Source of the DNA: an uncultured Alphaproteobacteria bacterium | GTDB taxonomy: Bacteria > Pseudomonadota > Alphaproteobacteria > HIMB59 | Direction of reading: 5' to 3' | Assembly: GCA_902527045.1 (NCBI GenBank) | Contig: CABZNL010000001.1 | Coordinates: 109,750 to 173,749 of the forward strand | DNA length: 64,000 bases | Part shown: positions 1 through 7,625 of the stretch, in pieces | Numbering within the stretch: position 1 is the first letter of the stretch | Layout of the letters: the number at the start of each line of letters is the position of its first letter | The notes under the pieces: generated by a model | Told to the model about the DNA's origin: nothing | What the model saw: the letters and a program-made list of their open reading frames with translations, nothing else | Database searches by the model: none | Made by a program: the position numbers and the translations under genes

Positions 1-156
1 TTTTCCTCTGTACATGCCCGTACTGAGATCAATATGATGGGGTCTTCTCAATTCACCTGATTTTTTGTCTTCTGCAAAAAGCTGTGTGCCCGCTCTATGA
101 TGAGAGCGTCTCATATTCCTTTTTGAGGGTGTGGTTTTTCTTTTTGGAACTGCCAT
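1..156 (-). CDS. rpmF: 50S ribosomal protein L32 (C-terminus cut by window edge)
   Basis: The reverse strand from the ATG at 156 reads [20 protein letters not shown] and continues open to the window edge, 52 residues in all. This is the typical start of bacterial L32 (MAVPKxKxSxSRRxxRRxH), a small basic protein of the large ribosomal subunit. The family is usually about 57-65 residues, so only the last few residues are missing. It is divergent from the FYDLN zinc-ribbon gene at 221, leaving a 64-bp gap that must hold both promoters. No cysteines are seen in the visible part, which suggests the zinc-free form found in many alphaproteobacteria (inference). Confidence 0.93.
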   Translation of the reverse strand, partial: MAVPKRKTTPSKRNMRRSHHRAGTQLFAEDKKSGELRRPHHIDLSTGMYRGK

Positions 157-220
157 AATAGAGCGATAACATATTAAAAATTTGTATAAATTACAATAAT
201 AATGTATAAATCTGCCCACA

Positions 221-544
221 ATGCAACAAGAGCAAATTGATTTAGGTCACAAAAGAACATGTCCTCACTGCGGTGCAAAGTATTACGACTTTTACCAAGA
301 AGAACTGGATTGTCCGCAATGTGGTAAATCAATAGAAGCAATAAATATTACAAAGCCAAAAAGAGGAAGAAAAGCAGGTATCGCTGTTGCTGCACCTTCA
401 AAAACAGCTAAAGAAAATGATGAATTAAAAGATCTAATAGAAGAGTCAGAAGAAACCGAAACCCAGACTGAAGAAACTGAAAACTTAGCAGAGGACATCA
501 GTATTGATATTCCAACTGATAAAACAGACGAAGAAACTAATTAA
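221..544 (+). CDS. TIGR02300-type (FYDLN acid) zinc-ribbon protein
   Basis: A 107-residue protein with an N-terminal zinc ribbon, C14-X2-C17 and C31-X2-C34, enclosing [10 protein letters not shown] in the place of the family motif KFYDLNRDP. The C-terminal third, from about residue 66, is very rich in Glu and Asp. This two-part build, a zinc ribbon followed by an acidic tail, defines the alphaproteobacterial 'FYDLN acid' family of unknown function. The Leu-Asn of the FYDLN motif is replaced by Phe-Tyr here. The gene is alone on the plus strand between divergent rpmF and convergent carD (1-bp gap). Function is not known; a nucleic-acid or RNA polymerase contact is only a guess from the ribbon. 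Confidence 0.8.
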   Translation: MQQEQIDLGHKRTCPHCGAKYYDFYQEELDCPQCGKSIEAINITKPKRGRKAGIAVAAPSKTAKENDELKDLIEESEETETQTEETENLAEDISIDIPTDKTDEETN

Positions 545-545
545 T

Positions 546-1250
546 TTATCTTTTATTTAAAATTTCTAATATTTTTGTTGATGCTTCCTCGAACTTTAAG
601 CTCGAAGATATAGCAAATTCTCTTGTATATCTCTCAAAAGCTACTTGGAACATCTGACGCTCACTATAAGACTGCTCAGTTTGATCATCTTTTCTAAATA
701 AATCACGAACCACCTCTGAGAGAAGTTTTATGTCGCCAGAATTTATCTTTTGATCGTATTCTTGAGCCCTTCTGCTCCACATCGCCTTTTTAATTTTAGG
801 TTTTTGCTTTAAAACAGAAAGAGTTCTAGTCATAGAAGGCTTACTAGTAATATTTCTTAAACCAATTAATTTTGCTTTAGCAAAGGGGACTCTAATTGTT
901 AATTTGTCTTGAAAAAACTGAATTACATATAATTGCTCCTCCACTAAATCATATTGGAACTTTTCTATAGTAAGAATTCTTCCTACGCCATGTGTAGGGT
1001 AAACTATATTCTCTCCTGCTTTAAATTCTTGTGGGACTATTACTTTTTTAATCTTCGGAGCTTTTGGAGTAACGATTTTTTTTATTACTTTTTTTCCTAC
1101 CTTTTTTACTACTTTTTTCTTGGGTATTTTTTTTACAGGTAGTTTTTTTTTGGCAGGAAACTTTTTTTTGACTTCAACTTTTTTTTTTGTTTTAAACTTT
1201 GTAGCTTTTTTGTTTACTTTTTTTTTTGTAGCCTTTTTTTTAACTGGCAT
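546..1250 (-). CDS. carD: CarD/CdnL family RNA polymerase-binding regulator with long Lys-rich N-terminal tail
   Basis: A 234-residue protein. Residues about 77-234 form a CarD domain: a Tudor-like RNA polymerase-interaction domain beginning FKAGENIVYPTHGVGRI, then a helical DNA-binding part with SRRAQEYDQKINSGD and VVRDLFRK. CarD proteins bind the RNAP beta subunit and stabilise open promoter complexes, chiefly at rRNA promoters. Residues 1-75 are almost only Lys, Val, Pro and Thr (KKK runs, VKKIPKKKVVKK), a histone H1-like tail absent from typical 165-175-residue CarD proteins. It is the last gene of a leftward operon, its ATG overlapping the fdxA stop by one base. The tail probably adds non-specific DNA affinity (inference). 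Confidence 0.9.
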   Translation of the reverse strand: MPVKKKATKKKVNKKATKFKTKKKVEVKKKFPAKKKLPVKKIPKKKVVKKVGKKVIKKIVTPKAPKIKKVIVPQEFKAGENIVYPTHGVGRILTIEKFQYDLVEEQLYVIQFFQDKLTIRVPFAKAKLIGLRNITSKPSMTRTLSVLKQKPKIKKAMWSRRAQEYDQKINSGDIKLLSEVVRDLFRKDDQTEQSYSERQMFQVAFERYTREFAISSSLKFEEASTKILEILNKR

Positions 1251-1582
1251 TAATCAGCACCTTTTTCACTAAAATGATTTTCAAATTTATTTTCTACCCC
1301 TTCCCACTGTTTTGCATCAGCAGGGGCATCTTTTTTTGTAGTTATATTAGGCCAAACTTGTGAATATTTTTCATTTACATCTAACCATTTTGTACCATCG
1401 TCCAAGTCATCTGGGATAATCGCTTCAGCTGGGCACTCGGGCTCACATACACCGCAGTCGATACACTCATCAGGGTTAATGACAAGCATATTTTCACCTT
1501 CATAAAAACAATCTACAGGACACACTTCAACACAATCCATGTATTTACATTTAATACACTTATCATTAACTAGGTAAGTCAT
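1250..1582 (-). CDS. fdxA: 7Fe ferredoxin FdxA
   Basis: A 110-residue ferredoxin with the full set of cluster ligands of Azotobacter-type FdI: C9, C17 and C50 for the [3Fe-4S] cluster and C21, C40, C43 and C46 for the [4Fe-4S] cluster, within [16 protein letters not shown] and [16 protein letters not shown]. The C-terminal 50 residues are the usual non-cluster extension. It is a small soluble electron carrier whose partner in alphaproteobacteria is not established. Its ATG overlaps the upstream TerB-like gene by 4 bp, and fdxA next to carD and a Suv3-like helicase is a common alphaproteobacterial order. Confidence 0.95.
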   Translation of the reverse strand: MTYLVNDKCIKCKYMDCVEVCPVDCFYEGENMLVINPDECIDCGVCEPECPAEAIIPDDLDDGTKWLDVNEKYSQVWPNITTKKDAPADAKQWEGVENKFENHFSEKGAD

Positions 1583-2016
1583 AGACTGTCTTTTACTCTA
1601 TTTCGGATTAATATAAAATCCTTATCTTCAAGACCAAGCAACGTAGATATTTTTCTAGCGGTAGAAACTTCTAACTGGTCTTCTTTACCATCAACCATTA
1701 ATACTTGCCAACAAATTAAAATCACATCCATTCTTTGTTCATAACTTAAAGATTTTTTAAGCCTGTAAGAAAACTGTGATAAGTCGGTGTTAAAATGTTG
1801 TTGATCAGCAAGTTTATTAAATTGCTCTTTGTTGTTTTGAGATGGTATTTTAAAATAATACTCAACCAACTCAGAGGCCAAATTAATTTCTTGTTCTGTA
1901 ATTTCATGATCTGCAATAATAATTTCATAAATTAGGTTATATAGATCTGACTCAAAGGAATGATCCTCATTTTTATCCTCTTTTTCATTAAAGGATTGGA
2001 AAAATTTACTTAGCAT
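1579..2016 (-). CDS. TerB-like (tellurite resistance TerB family) protein
   Basis: A 145-residue soluble, largely helical protein. The segment [28 protein letters not shown] and the later [27 protein letters not shown] are the paired acidic helix-turn repeats of the TerB fold (ADGxxxxxE pattern). Family members are often membrane- or stress-associated, but their molecular function is open. The gene sits in the leftward operon, overlapping the helicase end by 11 bp and fdxA by 4 bp, so translation is likely coupled. The ter operon partners (TerC, TerD) are absent, so a tellurite role is not implied. Confidence 0.7.
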   Translation of the reverse strand: MLSKFFQSFNEKEDKNEDHSFESDLYNLIYEIIIADHEITEQEINLASELVEYYFKIPSQNNKEQFNKLADQQHFNTDLSQFSYRLKKSLSYEQRMDVILICWQVLMVDGKEDQLEVSTARKISTLLGLEDKDFILIRNRVKDSL

Positions 2017-4558
2017 TTATATTTTTTAATTGATCAAAAGGGTTATTAAATAATTTTCTTGATGTAGGTTTTTTTACTTTTTTTAAAGGTTTTTTCAATA
2101 CTTTTTTGTTTTTATTTTGTCTTATCTCCATTGTTTTATTAGTTTTAATTTTTTTTGAAATAACTAAGTCGTTTTCTGTAATGTCTTGAATATTAAAAGA
2201 CCTACTTTTTAAAATACTAATTAATTTATCTTTTTTAATTCCTAATAGATTAGATAAGTCCATCGGAAGAGAAAAAGGACCTCTATTCTCTCTTTTGAAG
2301 AGTTGTTTTTCAAATTCATTAAAAATATCGAGTCTAATTAATAAATCATTTTGGGATATAAAGCCTAAAAAAGTGATTAGGTCTTTATTTAATTTATTTT
2401 GAACATTAAGAGTGGCATTCCCGTCTTTAGGAATGTATTCATCAATATTTAAGCTTTCATTATGATATAAATTCCATAGATGGAACTTTAACTTCATATA
2501 TTCGGGTCTTATAAGTTCAGAATTGAAAATAACGTTTTTTCCAAGTCTAAAATTTAAAGAATGGATTTCTTTTCTTTGCGGTTCATCAATAAGCTTAAAT
2601 TCGTCTAGTATATTTATTTGATAAAAATTATATTGGTTTTCAATAATCTTAAAAATGAAACTTCTTTCCTCTGGTTTAGAGTTAAATTTCTTTAATTGAT
2701 CGGACAAATCCAATTTAGACAAGTAGGTCTCTTCAAACCATTTTTGAATTTTCTCTTCAATTTTCTTAATTTGATCTAGTGACAATAATTGATCGTCTAG
2801 GATGGGTTCTAAAATTGGGTGTGTAAGGTCATTGCCTTTTTTAAATATTGCAACTTTTGCATCTCCCCATTGAAGGTATAAATTCTGGAAATTTCCTTTC
2901 TTATCAACTTTTGAATTGATTGATAAACTTTCGTTAGGGGCAGTAATAAAAGTATCGACGTTAAAAGACATATATGGAAAAATTTGTTCTTTAATAATTA
3001 CTTGGTAGTTGTTACTTAAAATATCTTTAAACTTTTCATCAAAAAAGATTTTAAAACCTCTTATAACTCCTATTATTTCTTCTTTTATCTTAACATATCT
3101 ATTATCAGTTAAAGAAATATTTTTTTTACTAATATTTAAATTTTGAATCATCTCACTTTTGTTTTTATCAACAAATTTTTGCATTAAATTTAAATGTATC
3201 TCTTCAGATAGTTTGTTTTCAATAGTTTTAATGGTTTCAACCCAAATAGAGTTACTTATCCAATGTTTCTGGTTAGTGATGTATAACCAAGTTCTAGTCT
3301 CATTTAAATTATATATAAGGTCATCGATACTCCCATTGTAATTTTGTAAATATGAAGTTTGATGCTCTAGAAAGCTATCACTTAAAGTCCATTTATTTTT
3401 TATGAGCTCTTTAAATATCTTTGTTAACAGCTCAATATGCTTTTCATCAGAAATATTTTGATAATCTGGTATACGACATATATTCCATAATTGTTTAAGT
3501 GTTTCTGGATTGTCAAATTTAAAACTTGTCTTGTTGTCTTTTAAAAATCTCAATAGAAATTTTTGGTCTTCTGCATCTTTTTTTAAAATTAATCGATGAT
3601 TATCAGATTTTTTTTTTAAAGAATTTACTAATTCATATTCTGACTTGAATGATAAAAGATGGTTTCTCCAAAATATTTTTTTTATAGCTTCAAATTTATG
3701 AGATTGAATATTTTCTATAGATTCTAGACTTGTAAACTTAGCTCCAAGCGTAGAACCAAAATATCCTGTTTTAGTATAGCGACCTGCTCTTCCAGCTATT
3801 TGGCCAATTTCCATATCGTTTAATGGCCTGACATATTTCCCATCAAATTTATCAAGACCAGAAAAATACACTTGGTTAATATCTAAGTTTAATCCCATTC
3901 CTATAGCGTCAGTGGCTACAATATAATCGACCTCTCCATCCTCATATAATTTAACTTGAGAGTTTCTAGTTTTAGGACTAAGCGCACCAGCGACTAGTGC
4001 CACACCTCCTTTTAAACTTCTTATCTGTTCAGCAATTTCATAAAGGCCAATTAAATTAAAAGCGATAATTGCTGAACGAGGTTTAATGTTTTGAATCTTC
4101 TTGTGGCCAATAAATTTTAACTCGGAAAATCTATTTTTGAAAATTATTTTTGCCTCAGGAATTAATTCTCGAATAATTTCTTCCATAGTAATAGAGCCCA
4201 AGAAAATAGTTTTTTGCTCACCGCGAGAATATAAAAGTCTTTGGGTAAAAATATGTCCTCTTTCATAATCAGATGCTAATTGGATCTCATCTACGCAAAC
4301 AAATTCAAAAAAATCATCTGGCATTGATTCGACAGTGCAAAAAAAATATTTAGCTTCTGAGGGAATTATTTTTTCTTCTCCAGTTATTAATGCAATTTGA
4401 TTTATAGGATAAAGTTTGCATGCTTTATCATAATTTTCTCTTGCCAAAAGCCTTAAAGGGAAACCAAAAACACCGTTTTTAAAGGAAAACATTTGTTCAA
4501 ATGCATAAAAAGTTTTACCTGTATTTGTTGGACCTAAAATTATTTCAATTTGATTCAT
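2006..4558 (-). CDS. Suv3/MgpS-like DEAD-box-related RNA helicase
   Basis: An 850-residue helicase. Motif I GPTNTGKT is at residues 9-16, motif II is DEIQ near residue 90, motif V ATDAIGMGLNL near 215 and motif VI QIAGRAGR near 255. The GPTNTGKT/DEIQ pair identifies the Suv3 group, the relatives of the mitochondrial RNA degradosome helicase. The long C-terminal region (about 500 residues) is poorly recognisable. The last 50 residues are Lys-rich, suggesting a flexible RNA-binding tail. It is the first gene of the operon with terB-like, fdxA and carD genes. In many alphaproteobacteria an S4-domain RNA-binding gene lies between helicase and fdxA; here the TerB-like gene takes that place. Confidence 0.88.
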   Translation of the reverse strand: MNQIEIILGPTNTGKTFYAFEQMFSFKNGVFGFPLRLLARENYDKACKLYPINQIALITGEEKIIPSEAKYFFCTVESMPDDFFEFVCVDEIQLASDYERGHIFTQRLLYSRGEQKTIFLGSITMEEIIRELIPEAKIIFKNRFSELKFIGHKKIQNIKPRSAIIAFNLIGLYEIAEQIRSLKGGVALVAGALSPKTRNSQVKLYEDGEVDYIVATDAIGMGLNLDINQVYFSGLDKFDGKYVRPLNDMEIGQIAGRAGRYTKTGYFGSTLGAKFTSLESIENIQSHKFEAIKKIFWRNHLLSFKSEYELVNSLKKKSDNHRLILKKDAEDQKFLLRFLKDNKTSFKFDNPETLKQLWNICRIPDYQNISDEKHIELLTKIFKELIKNKWTLSDSFLEHQTSYLQNYNGSIDDLIYNLNETRTWLYITNQKHWISNSIWVETIKTIENKLSEEIHLNLMQKFVDKNKSEMIQNLNISKKNISLTDNRYVKIKEEIIGVIRGFKIFFDEKFKDILSNNYQVIIKEQIFPYMSFNVDTFITAPNESLSINSKVDKKGNFQNLYLQWGDAKVAIFKKGNDLTHPILEPILDDQLLSLDQIKKIEEKIQKWFEETYLSKLDLSDQLKKFNSKPEERSFIFKIIENQYNFYQINILDEFKLIDEPQRKEIHSLNFRLGKNVIFNSELIRPEYMKLKFHLWNLYHNESLNIDEYIPKDGNATLNVQNKLNKDLITFLGFISQNDLLIRLDIFNEFEKQLFKRENRGPFSLPMDLSNLLGIKKDKLISILKSRSFNIQDITENDLVISKKIKTNKTMEIRQNKNKKVLKKPLKKVKKPTSRKLFNNPFDQLKNINAK

Positions 4559-4631
4559 TTAATGAAAAGAAGTTACCACAAATAAAATGTTGACTTAATT
4601 AAATACTTTTTTAAAGTTTTTTTATAGAAAT

Positions 4632-4670
4632 GAATATTTTTAAATATTCGTTTTATACTTACTAGTAAGT
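4632..4670. promoter_or_regulatory. Two adjacent perfect dyads in the leader of the histone-like gene
   Basis: GAATATTT and AAATATTC (4632-4639 and 4642-4649) form an 8-bp inverted repeat with a 2-base centre. Eight bases later ACTTACTAGTAAGT (4657-4670) is a perfect 14-bp palindrome. Both lie 22-60 bp before the ATG at 4692 and just upstream of the strong ribosome binding site AAGGAGG. They may be operators or mRNA hairpins; there is no direct evidence for either. Confidence 0.4.
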
Positions 4671-4691
4671 GTAAAAAGTAAGGAGGCTATA

Positions 4692-5048
4692 ATGGCTGTA
4701 AAAAAGAAAAAAGCTGCCAAGAAAAAAGCAGCGCCTAAGAAAAGAAAAGCTGCAAAAAAGGTAGCGCCTAAAAAGAAGAAGGCTGCAAAAAAGAAAGCGG
4801 CTCCTAAAAGAAAGGCTGCCAAGAAAAAAGCAGCACCTAAGAAGAAAAAAGCCACTAAGAAAAAAGCTGTGAAAAGGAAAGCTGCAAAAAATAAAGCAGC
4901 CCCTAAGAAAAGGAAAGCTGCAAAAAAGAAAGCAGCTCCAAAGAAGAAAAAGGCAGCTCCTAAAAAGAAAAAAGCTGCAAAAAAGAAGGCAGCCCCTAAG
5001 AAAAGGAAAGCTGCAAAAAAGAAAAAAGCTTCAAGAAAAAGAAGATAA
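4692..5048 (+). CDS. Histone H1-like Lys/Ala/Pro repeat protein
   Basis: A 118-residue protein made almost wholly of KKAAPKK(K/R)KAAKK units repeated about ten times, with no hydrophobic core. It resembles the C-terminal tails of eukaryotic H1 and bacterial H1-like proteins (Hc1/Hc2, AlgP, PhaF tails). Such proteins bind DNA or RNA non-specifically and are intrinsically disordered. It begins MAVKKKKAAKKKAAPK behind an excellent AAGGAGG ribosome binding site, which suggests high expression, and is followed by a strong terminator, so it is a single-gene transcription unit. Its nucleotide repeats are coding repeats. Nucleoid compaction is the likeliest role (inference). Confidence 0.85.
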   Translation: MAVKKKKAAKKKAAPKKRKAAKKVAPKKKKAAKKKAAPKRKAAKKKAAPKKKKATKKKAVKRKAAKNKAAPKKRKAAKKKAAPKKKKAAPKKKKAAKKKAAPKKRKAAKKKKASRKRR

Positions 5049-5077
5049 TTTTCAAAGTTTTAAATATTTAAAACATC

Positions 5078-5108
5078 AAAAGCGGGTTATAATCACCCGC
5101 TTTTTTTT
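5078..5108 (+). terminator. Rho-independent terminator after the histone-like gene
   Basis: A perfect 10-bp stem, AAAAGCGGGT with ACCCGCTTTT, around a 7-base loop, runs into eight T residues. The T-tract ends at 5108 and the ccmA ATG begins at 5109. Confidence 0.9.
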
Positions 5109-5711
5109 ATGATAGAAGTTAACAACTTATCTTTTGCTCGAGGAAATATTCTAATATACAAAGATATTAATTTTAAAATATCTCCTGGGGAATTATTGCT
5201 GATAAGTGGGGCTAATGGTGTTGGTAAAACAACTCTTTTGTCAAACATAGTAAATTTTACAGAGCCACTAGAAGGAAATGTTACTTACCATGGCACATCA
5301 ATTGATAATCATATTGCATCAGAGTGTTTCTTGTATATTGGTGAAAATAATTTTGCTTATGACACTTTAACATTAAATCAGAATATTGATTACTGGCTCT
5401 CAGTACATAATGTGAACTTTGACAAATCTATAAAAAATAAAAGTGTAAACTTTTTATTTCAAGAATTGAATCTTAATAAAAAATTTTATCAACTTTCTTT
5501 CGGTCAGAAAAAGAAACTTCAACTGTTGCTGCTAATGTTAGTAAATAAACCAGTTTGGATACTTGATGATCCTTACAGCGGCCTAGATACAAGATCTATT
5601 ACTAAAATAGACACATTATTTAAAAAAAAGTTAGAAAACAAAGGAATAATTATCGTAACAAGTCATCAAAAAATTAATTTGCATAATTATAAAACACTTC
5701 AGTTAGCATGA
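5109..5711 (+). CDS. ccmA: Cytochrome c maturation ABC transporter ATPase CcmA
   Basis: A 200-residue ABC ATPase: Walker A GANGVGKT at 34-41, signature LSFGQKKK near 128 and Walker B VWILDDPYSGLD near 155. CcmA with CcmB and CcmC drives release of holo-CcmE so that periplasmic haem can be handed to apocytochrome c. It is the first gene of ccmABCDEFGH, overlapping ccmB by 4 bp. Two oddities: the residue after the Walker B Asp, normally the catalytic Glu (LDEP), is Asp (LDDP); and the ATG immediately follows the terminator T-tract of the upstream gene, with no Shine-Dalgarno sequence. No other in-frame start would preserve the domain. Confidence 0.92.
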   Translation: MIEVNNLSFARGNILIYKDINFKISPGELLLISGANGVGKTTLLSNIVNFTEPLEGNVTYHGTSIDNHIASECFLYIGENNFAYDTLTLNQNIDYWLSVHNVNFDKSIKNKSVNFLFQELNLNKKFYQLSFGQKKKLQLLLLMLVNKPVWILDDPYSGLDTRSITKIDTLFKKKLENKGIIIVTSHQKINLHNYKTLQLA

Positions 5712-6367
5712 TAAAAAATTTTTTTAAGTTAATTGCAAATGAATTTAAATTGATGCTAAAAGGAAGTGTCTTTAGTTTTGTTTTGTTCTGTTTATTAATT
5801 ATTGCGTGTTCTATCTTCTCTTTATCTTTGAGAAATGAATCAATGGGCATGAATGCTCCTTTATCTTTTTTATATGTAATGATTTTTTTCATTTCATTAT
5901 TTAAAGTTGAAAAAATATATAGTCTAGATTTTGATGAGGCGAAACTTCAGCAGTATATACTCTCCCCTTTTTCTCTAGAGATAATTGTTTTTGTTAAAAA
6001 TATGATGATCTATTTAAATTTAATAATTTTTTTCGTAATTTTTTCCCCCCTCATTTTGATAATATTAAATATAGATTTGTCTTATTTAACACAGATAAAT
6101 ATTCTTTTATCTCTATCGCTTCTAAGTATTATTTTTATTGCTTCCATGACTGCCTCTATTACTATATCCAAAAATAATAAACTCTCTCTTACAAGTATTT
6201 TAACGCTGCCTCTTTTTGTCCCTATCCTAATATTTTCTATGGCAATTACTGATGTAATTGATTTTAATACGAATAAAATGTATTTATTTTTTGTTGCTTA
6301 TTTTTTGTTAAATTTAGCTTTCTCACCTTTACTAACTAGTTTTGCTTTAAAAAAATTATCAGTCTAA
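5708..6367 (+). CDS. ccmB: Haem exporter permease CcmB
   Basis: A 219-residue polytopic membrane protein with about six hydrophobic segments; CcmB proteins are typically 220 residues with six. The start FFKLIANEFKLMLKG followed by a first membrane helix is the usual CcmB opening (a basic amphipathic stretch before TM1). It forms the membrane part of the CcmAB(C) complex. Its identity is mainly supported by position: it overlaps ccmA by 4 bp and ccmC by 1 bp. Sequence conservation is weak, as usual for AT-rich streamlined genomes. Confidence 0.88.
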   Translation: MIKNFFKLIANEFKLMLKGSVFSFVLFCLLIIACSIFSLSLRNESMGMNAPLSFLYVMIFFISLFKVEKIYSLDFDEAKLQQYILSPFSLEIIVFVKNMMIYLNLIIFFVIFSPLILIILNIDLSYLTQINILLSLSLLSIIFIASMTASITISKNNKLSLTSILTLPLFVPILIFSMAITDVIDFNTNKMYLFFVAYFLLNLAFSPLLTSFALKKLSV

Positions 6368-7074
6368 TGTTCGCCATAACTCCAAATACTCTCTCAACTT
6401 TTATGAACTCCATATCTAAATATATTGTTTTATTATCACTCTTATTAATTGGTATTGCAGCTTTTTTAATCATTTTTATTGAGAACGACTACTATCAAGG
6501 AATTTCTTTTAAAATCATGTTTATCCATGTACCTGCCGCTTGGCTATCTTTGGCAATATTTTTATCGATGGGAATTACTAGTATCATAGGTCTAATCTTT
6601 AAATCTCCTACTGCATTTACAATTGCGAGATCTTTATCGCCTATAGGATTAATAATGAGCATTATTGTTTTAGTAACTGGTTCAATATGGGGAAATTTAA
6701 CCTGGGGGGCATATTGGGTATGGGATGCAAGGTTGACTTCAATGTTAATTTTAGCTTTTATCTACTTAGGGCACATTCTTCTTTTATACTCTTTTGAACA
6801 CTTCCAAAAAGCAGATTTTGCTGCATCAATATTAGCAATAATAGGTATGGTAAATCTACCAATTGTTAAGTTTTCCGTTGATTGGTGGACAACACTTCAC
6901 CAAGGTAGTAGCGTTTTAAGAATAGGTGGTCCTAGTATGACCAATGATTATTTAATTACTTTGCTGGTGAGTTTTTTAGGTATTTTTATGTTAACGATGT
7001 ATTGGTTTTCTAACATATTTTATATAATTATAGAAAAAAGGAAGATAGAGAGGTCTAAATTATTAAATGACTAG
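6367..7074 (+). CDS. ccmC: Haem transporter subunit CcmC
   Basis: A 235-residue inner-membrane protein with six membrane segments. The haem-handling WWD motif reads WGAYWVWDARLTS near residues 113-125, and the conserved His pair occurs as FIHVPAAW and DWWTTLHQGSS. CcmC loads haem onto the periplasmic His of CcmE. One position of the motif (Tyr for the usual Trp in WGTWWVWD) differs. It overlaps ccmB by one base and ccmD by eight. Confidence 0.96.
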   Translation: MFAITPNTLSTFMNSISKYIVLLSLLLIGIAAFLIIFIENDYYQGISFKIMFIHVPAAWLSLAIFLSMGITSIIGLIFKSPTAFTIARSLSPIGLIMSIIVLVTGSIWGNLTWGAYWVWDARLTSMLILAFIYLGHILLLYSFEHFQKADFAASILAIIGMVNLPIVKFSVDWWTTLHQGSSVLRIGGPSMTNDYLITLLVSFLGIFMLTMYWFSNIFYIIIEKRKIERSKLLND

Positions 7075-7198
7075 TTTAGAGTTTGTCTTAATTTGCTATG
7101 TTTTTTTTGGGATCATCTGCGCTGTGACAACGATTATAATTATGCTCTTGAAGAAAAAAGTCTTTAATAAGATTAGTGCACATAATCAAATTAAATAA
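7067..7198 (+). CDS. ccmD: Small membrane protein CcmD
   Basis: A 43-residue reading frame, ATG at 7067 and TAA at 7196. It contains one membrane helix (about residues 6-28), then a basic cytoplasmic tail starting KKKVFNK. This is the size, topology and place of CcmD, which helps release haem-CcmE from the CcmABC complex. The start overlaps the end of ccmC by 8 bp, and its 3' end overlaps the GTG start of ccmE by 23 bp, so no other frame can fill this space. CcmD is poorly conserved in sequence, so the call rests on topology and position. Confidence 0.82.
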   Translation: MTSLEFVLICYVFFGIICAVTTIIIMLLKKKVFNKISAHNQIK

Positions 7199-7625
7199 AC
7201 AGATTAAAAAACGATTTATTTTTTTATTAATCATCTTCATCTGCTTCTCCTCTTCTATATTTTTAATTAGTTACTCCTTAAAAGACCAGATTGCTTATTT
7301 TGTTGAGCCAACAGATTTAAAAGATATGAATGAATTAGAAAATAAGTATTTAAGAGTTGGAGGGCTTGTAAAAGAAAATAGTTTAAAATTTATAGATGGG
7401 AGTTGGGTTTTTGAAGTAATTGATCAAAACAAAAATTCCATCAATGTTATTTTTTCGAAAACACTTCCAAACTTGGTAGAGGAAAAAAAAGGAATTATTG
7501 TTGAGGGTAAATTTATTAATAGCACTTTTATTGCAGAAATTGTATTAGCAAAACATGACGAAAATTATATGCCCCAAAGCGCCATAGATAAATTAAAAGA
7601 AGAAGGAAAATGGAGGGGCGATTAA
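7176..7625 (+). CDS. ccmE: Periplasmic haem chaperone CcmE
   Basis: A 149-residue protein with a basic N-terminus, one signal-anchor helix (about 13-33) and a periplasmic OB-fold domain. The C-terminal motif LAKHDENYMP carries the His (residue 127) that binds haem covalently and the axial-ligand Tyr (131) of the HxxxY type. It starts at GTG 7176 inside ccmD. It receives haem from CcmC and passes it to CcmF. Confidence 0.96.
   Translation: MHIIKLNKQIKKRFIFLLIIFICFSSSIFLISYSLKDQIAYFVEPTDLKDMNELENKYLRVGGLVKENSLKFIDGSWVFEVIDQNKNSINVIFSKTLPNLVEEKKGIIVEGKFINSTFIAEIVLAKHDENYMPQSAIDKLKEEGKWRGD

Noticed and set aside
4640..4855. Ala/Phe/Leu-rich open frame on the minus strand
   Set aside because: It is the antisense shadow of the Lys-rich gene, where lysine and alanine codons read as Phe, Ala and Leu; no ribosome binding site.
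4692..5048. Regular repeats that at first resemble a tandem or CRISPR-like array
   Set aside because: The repeats are in-frame KKAAPKK codons of the H1-like gene, of uneven length, with no constant repeat and unique spacers.
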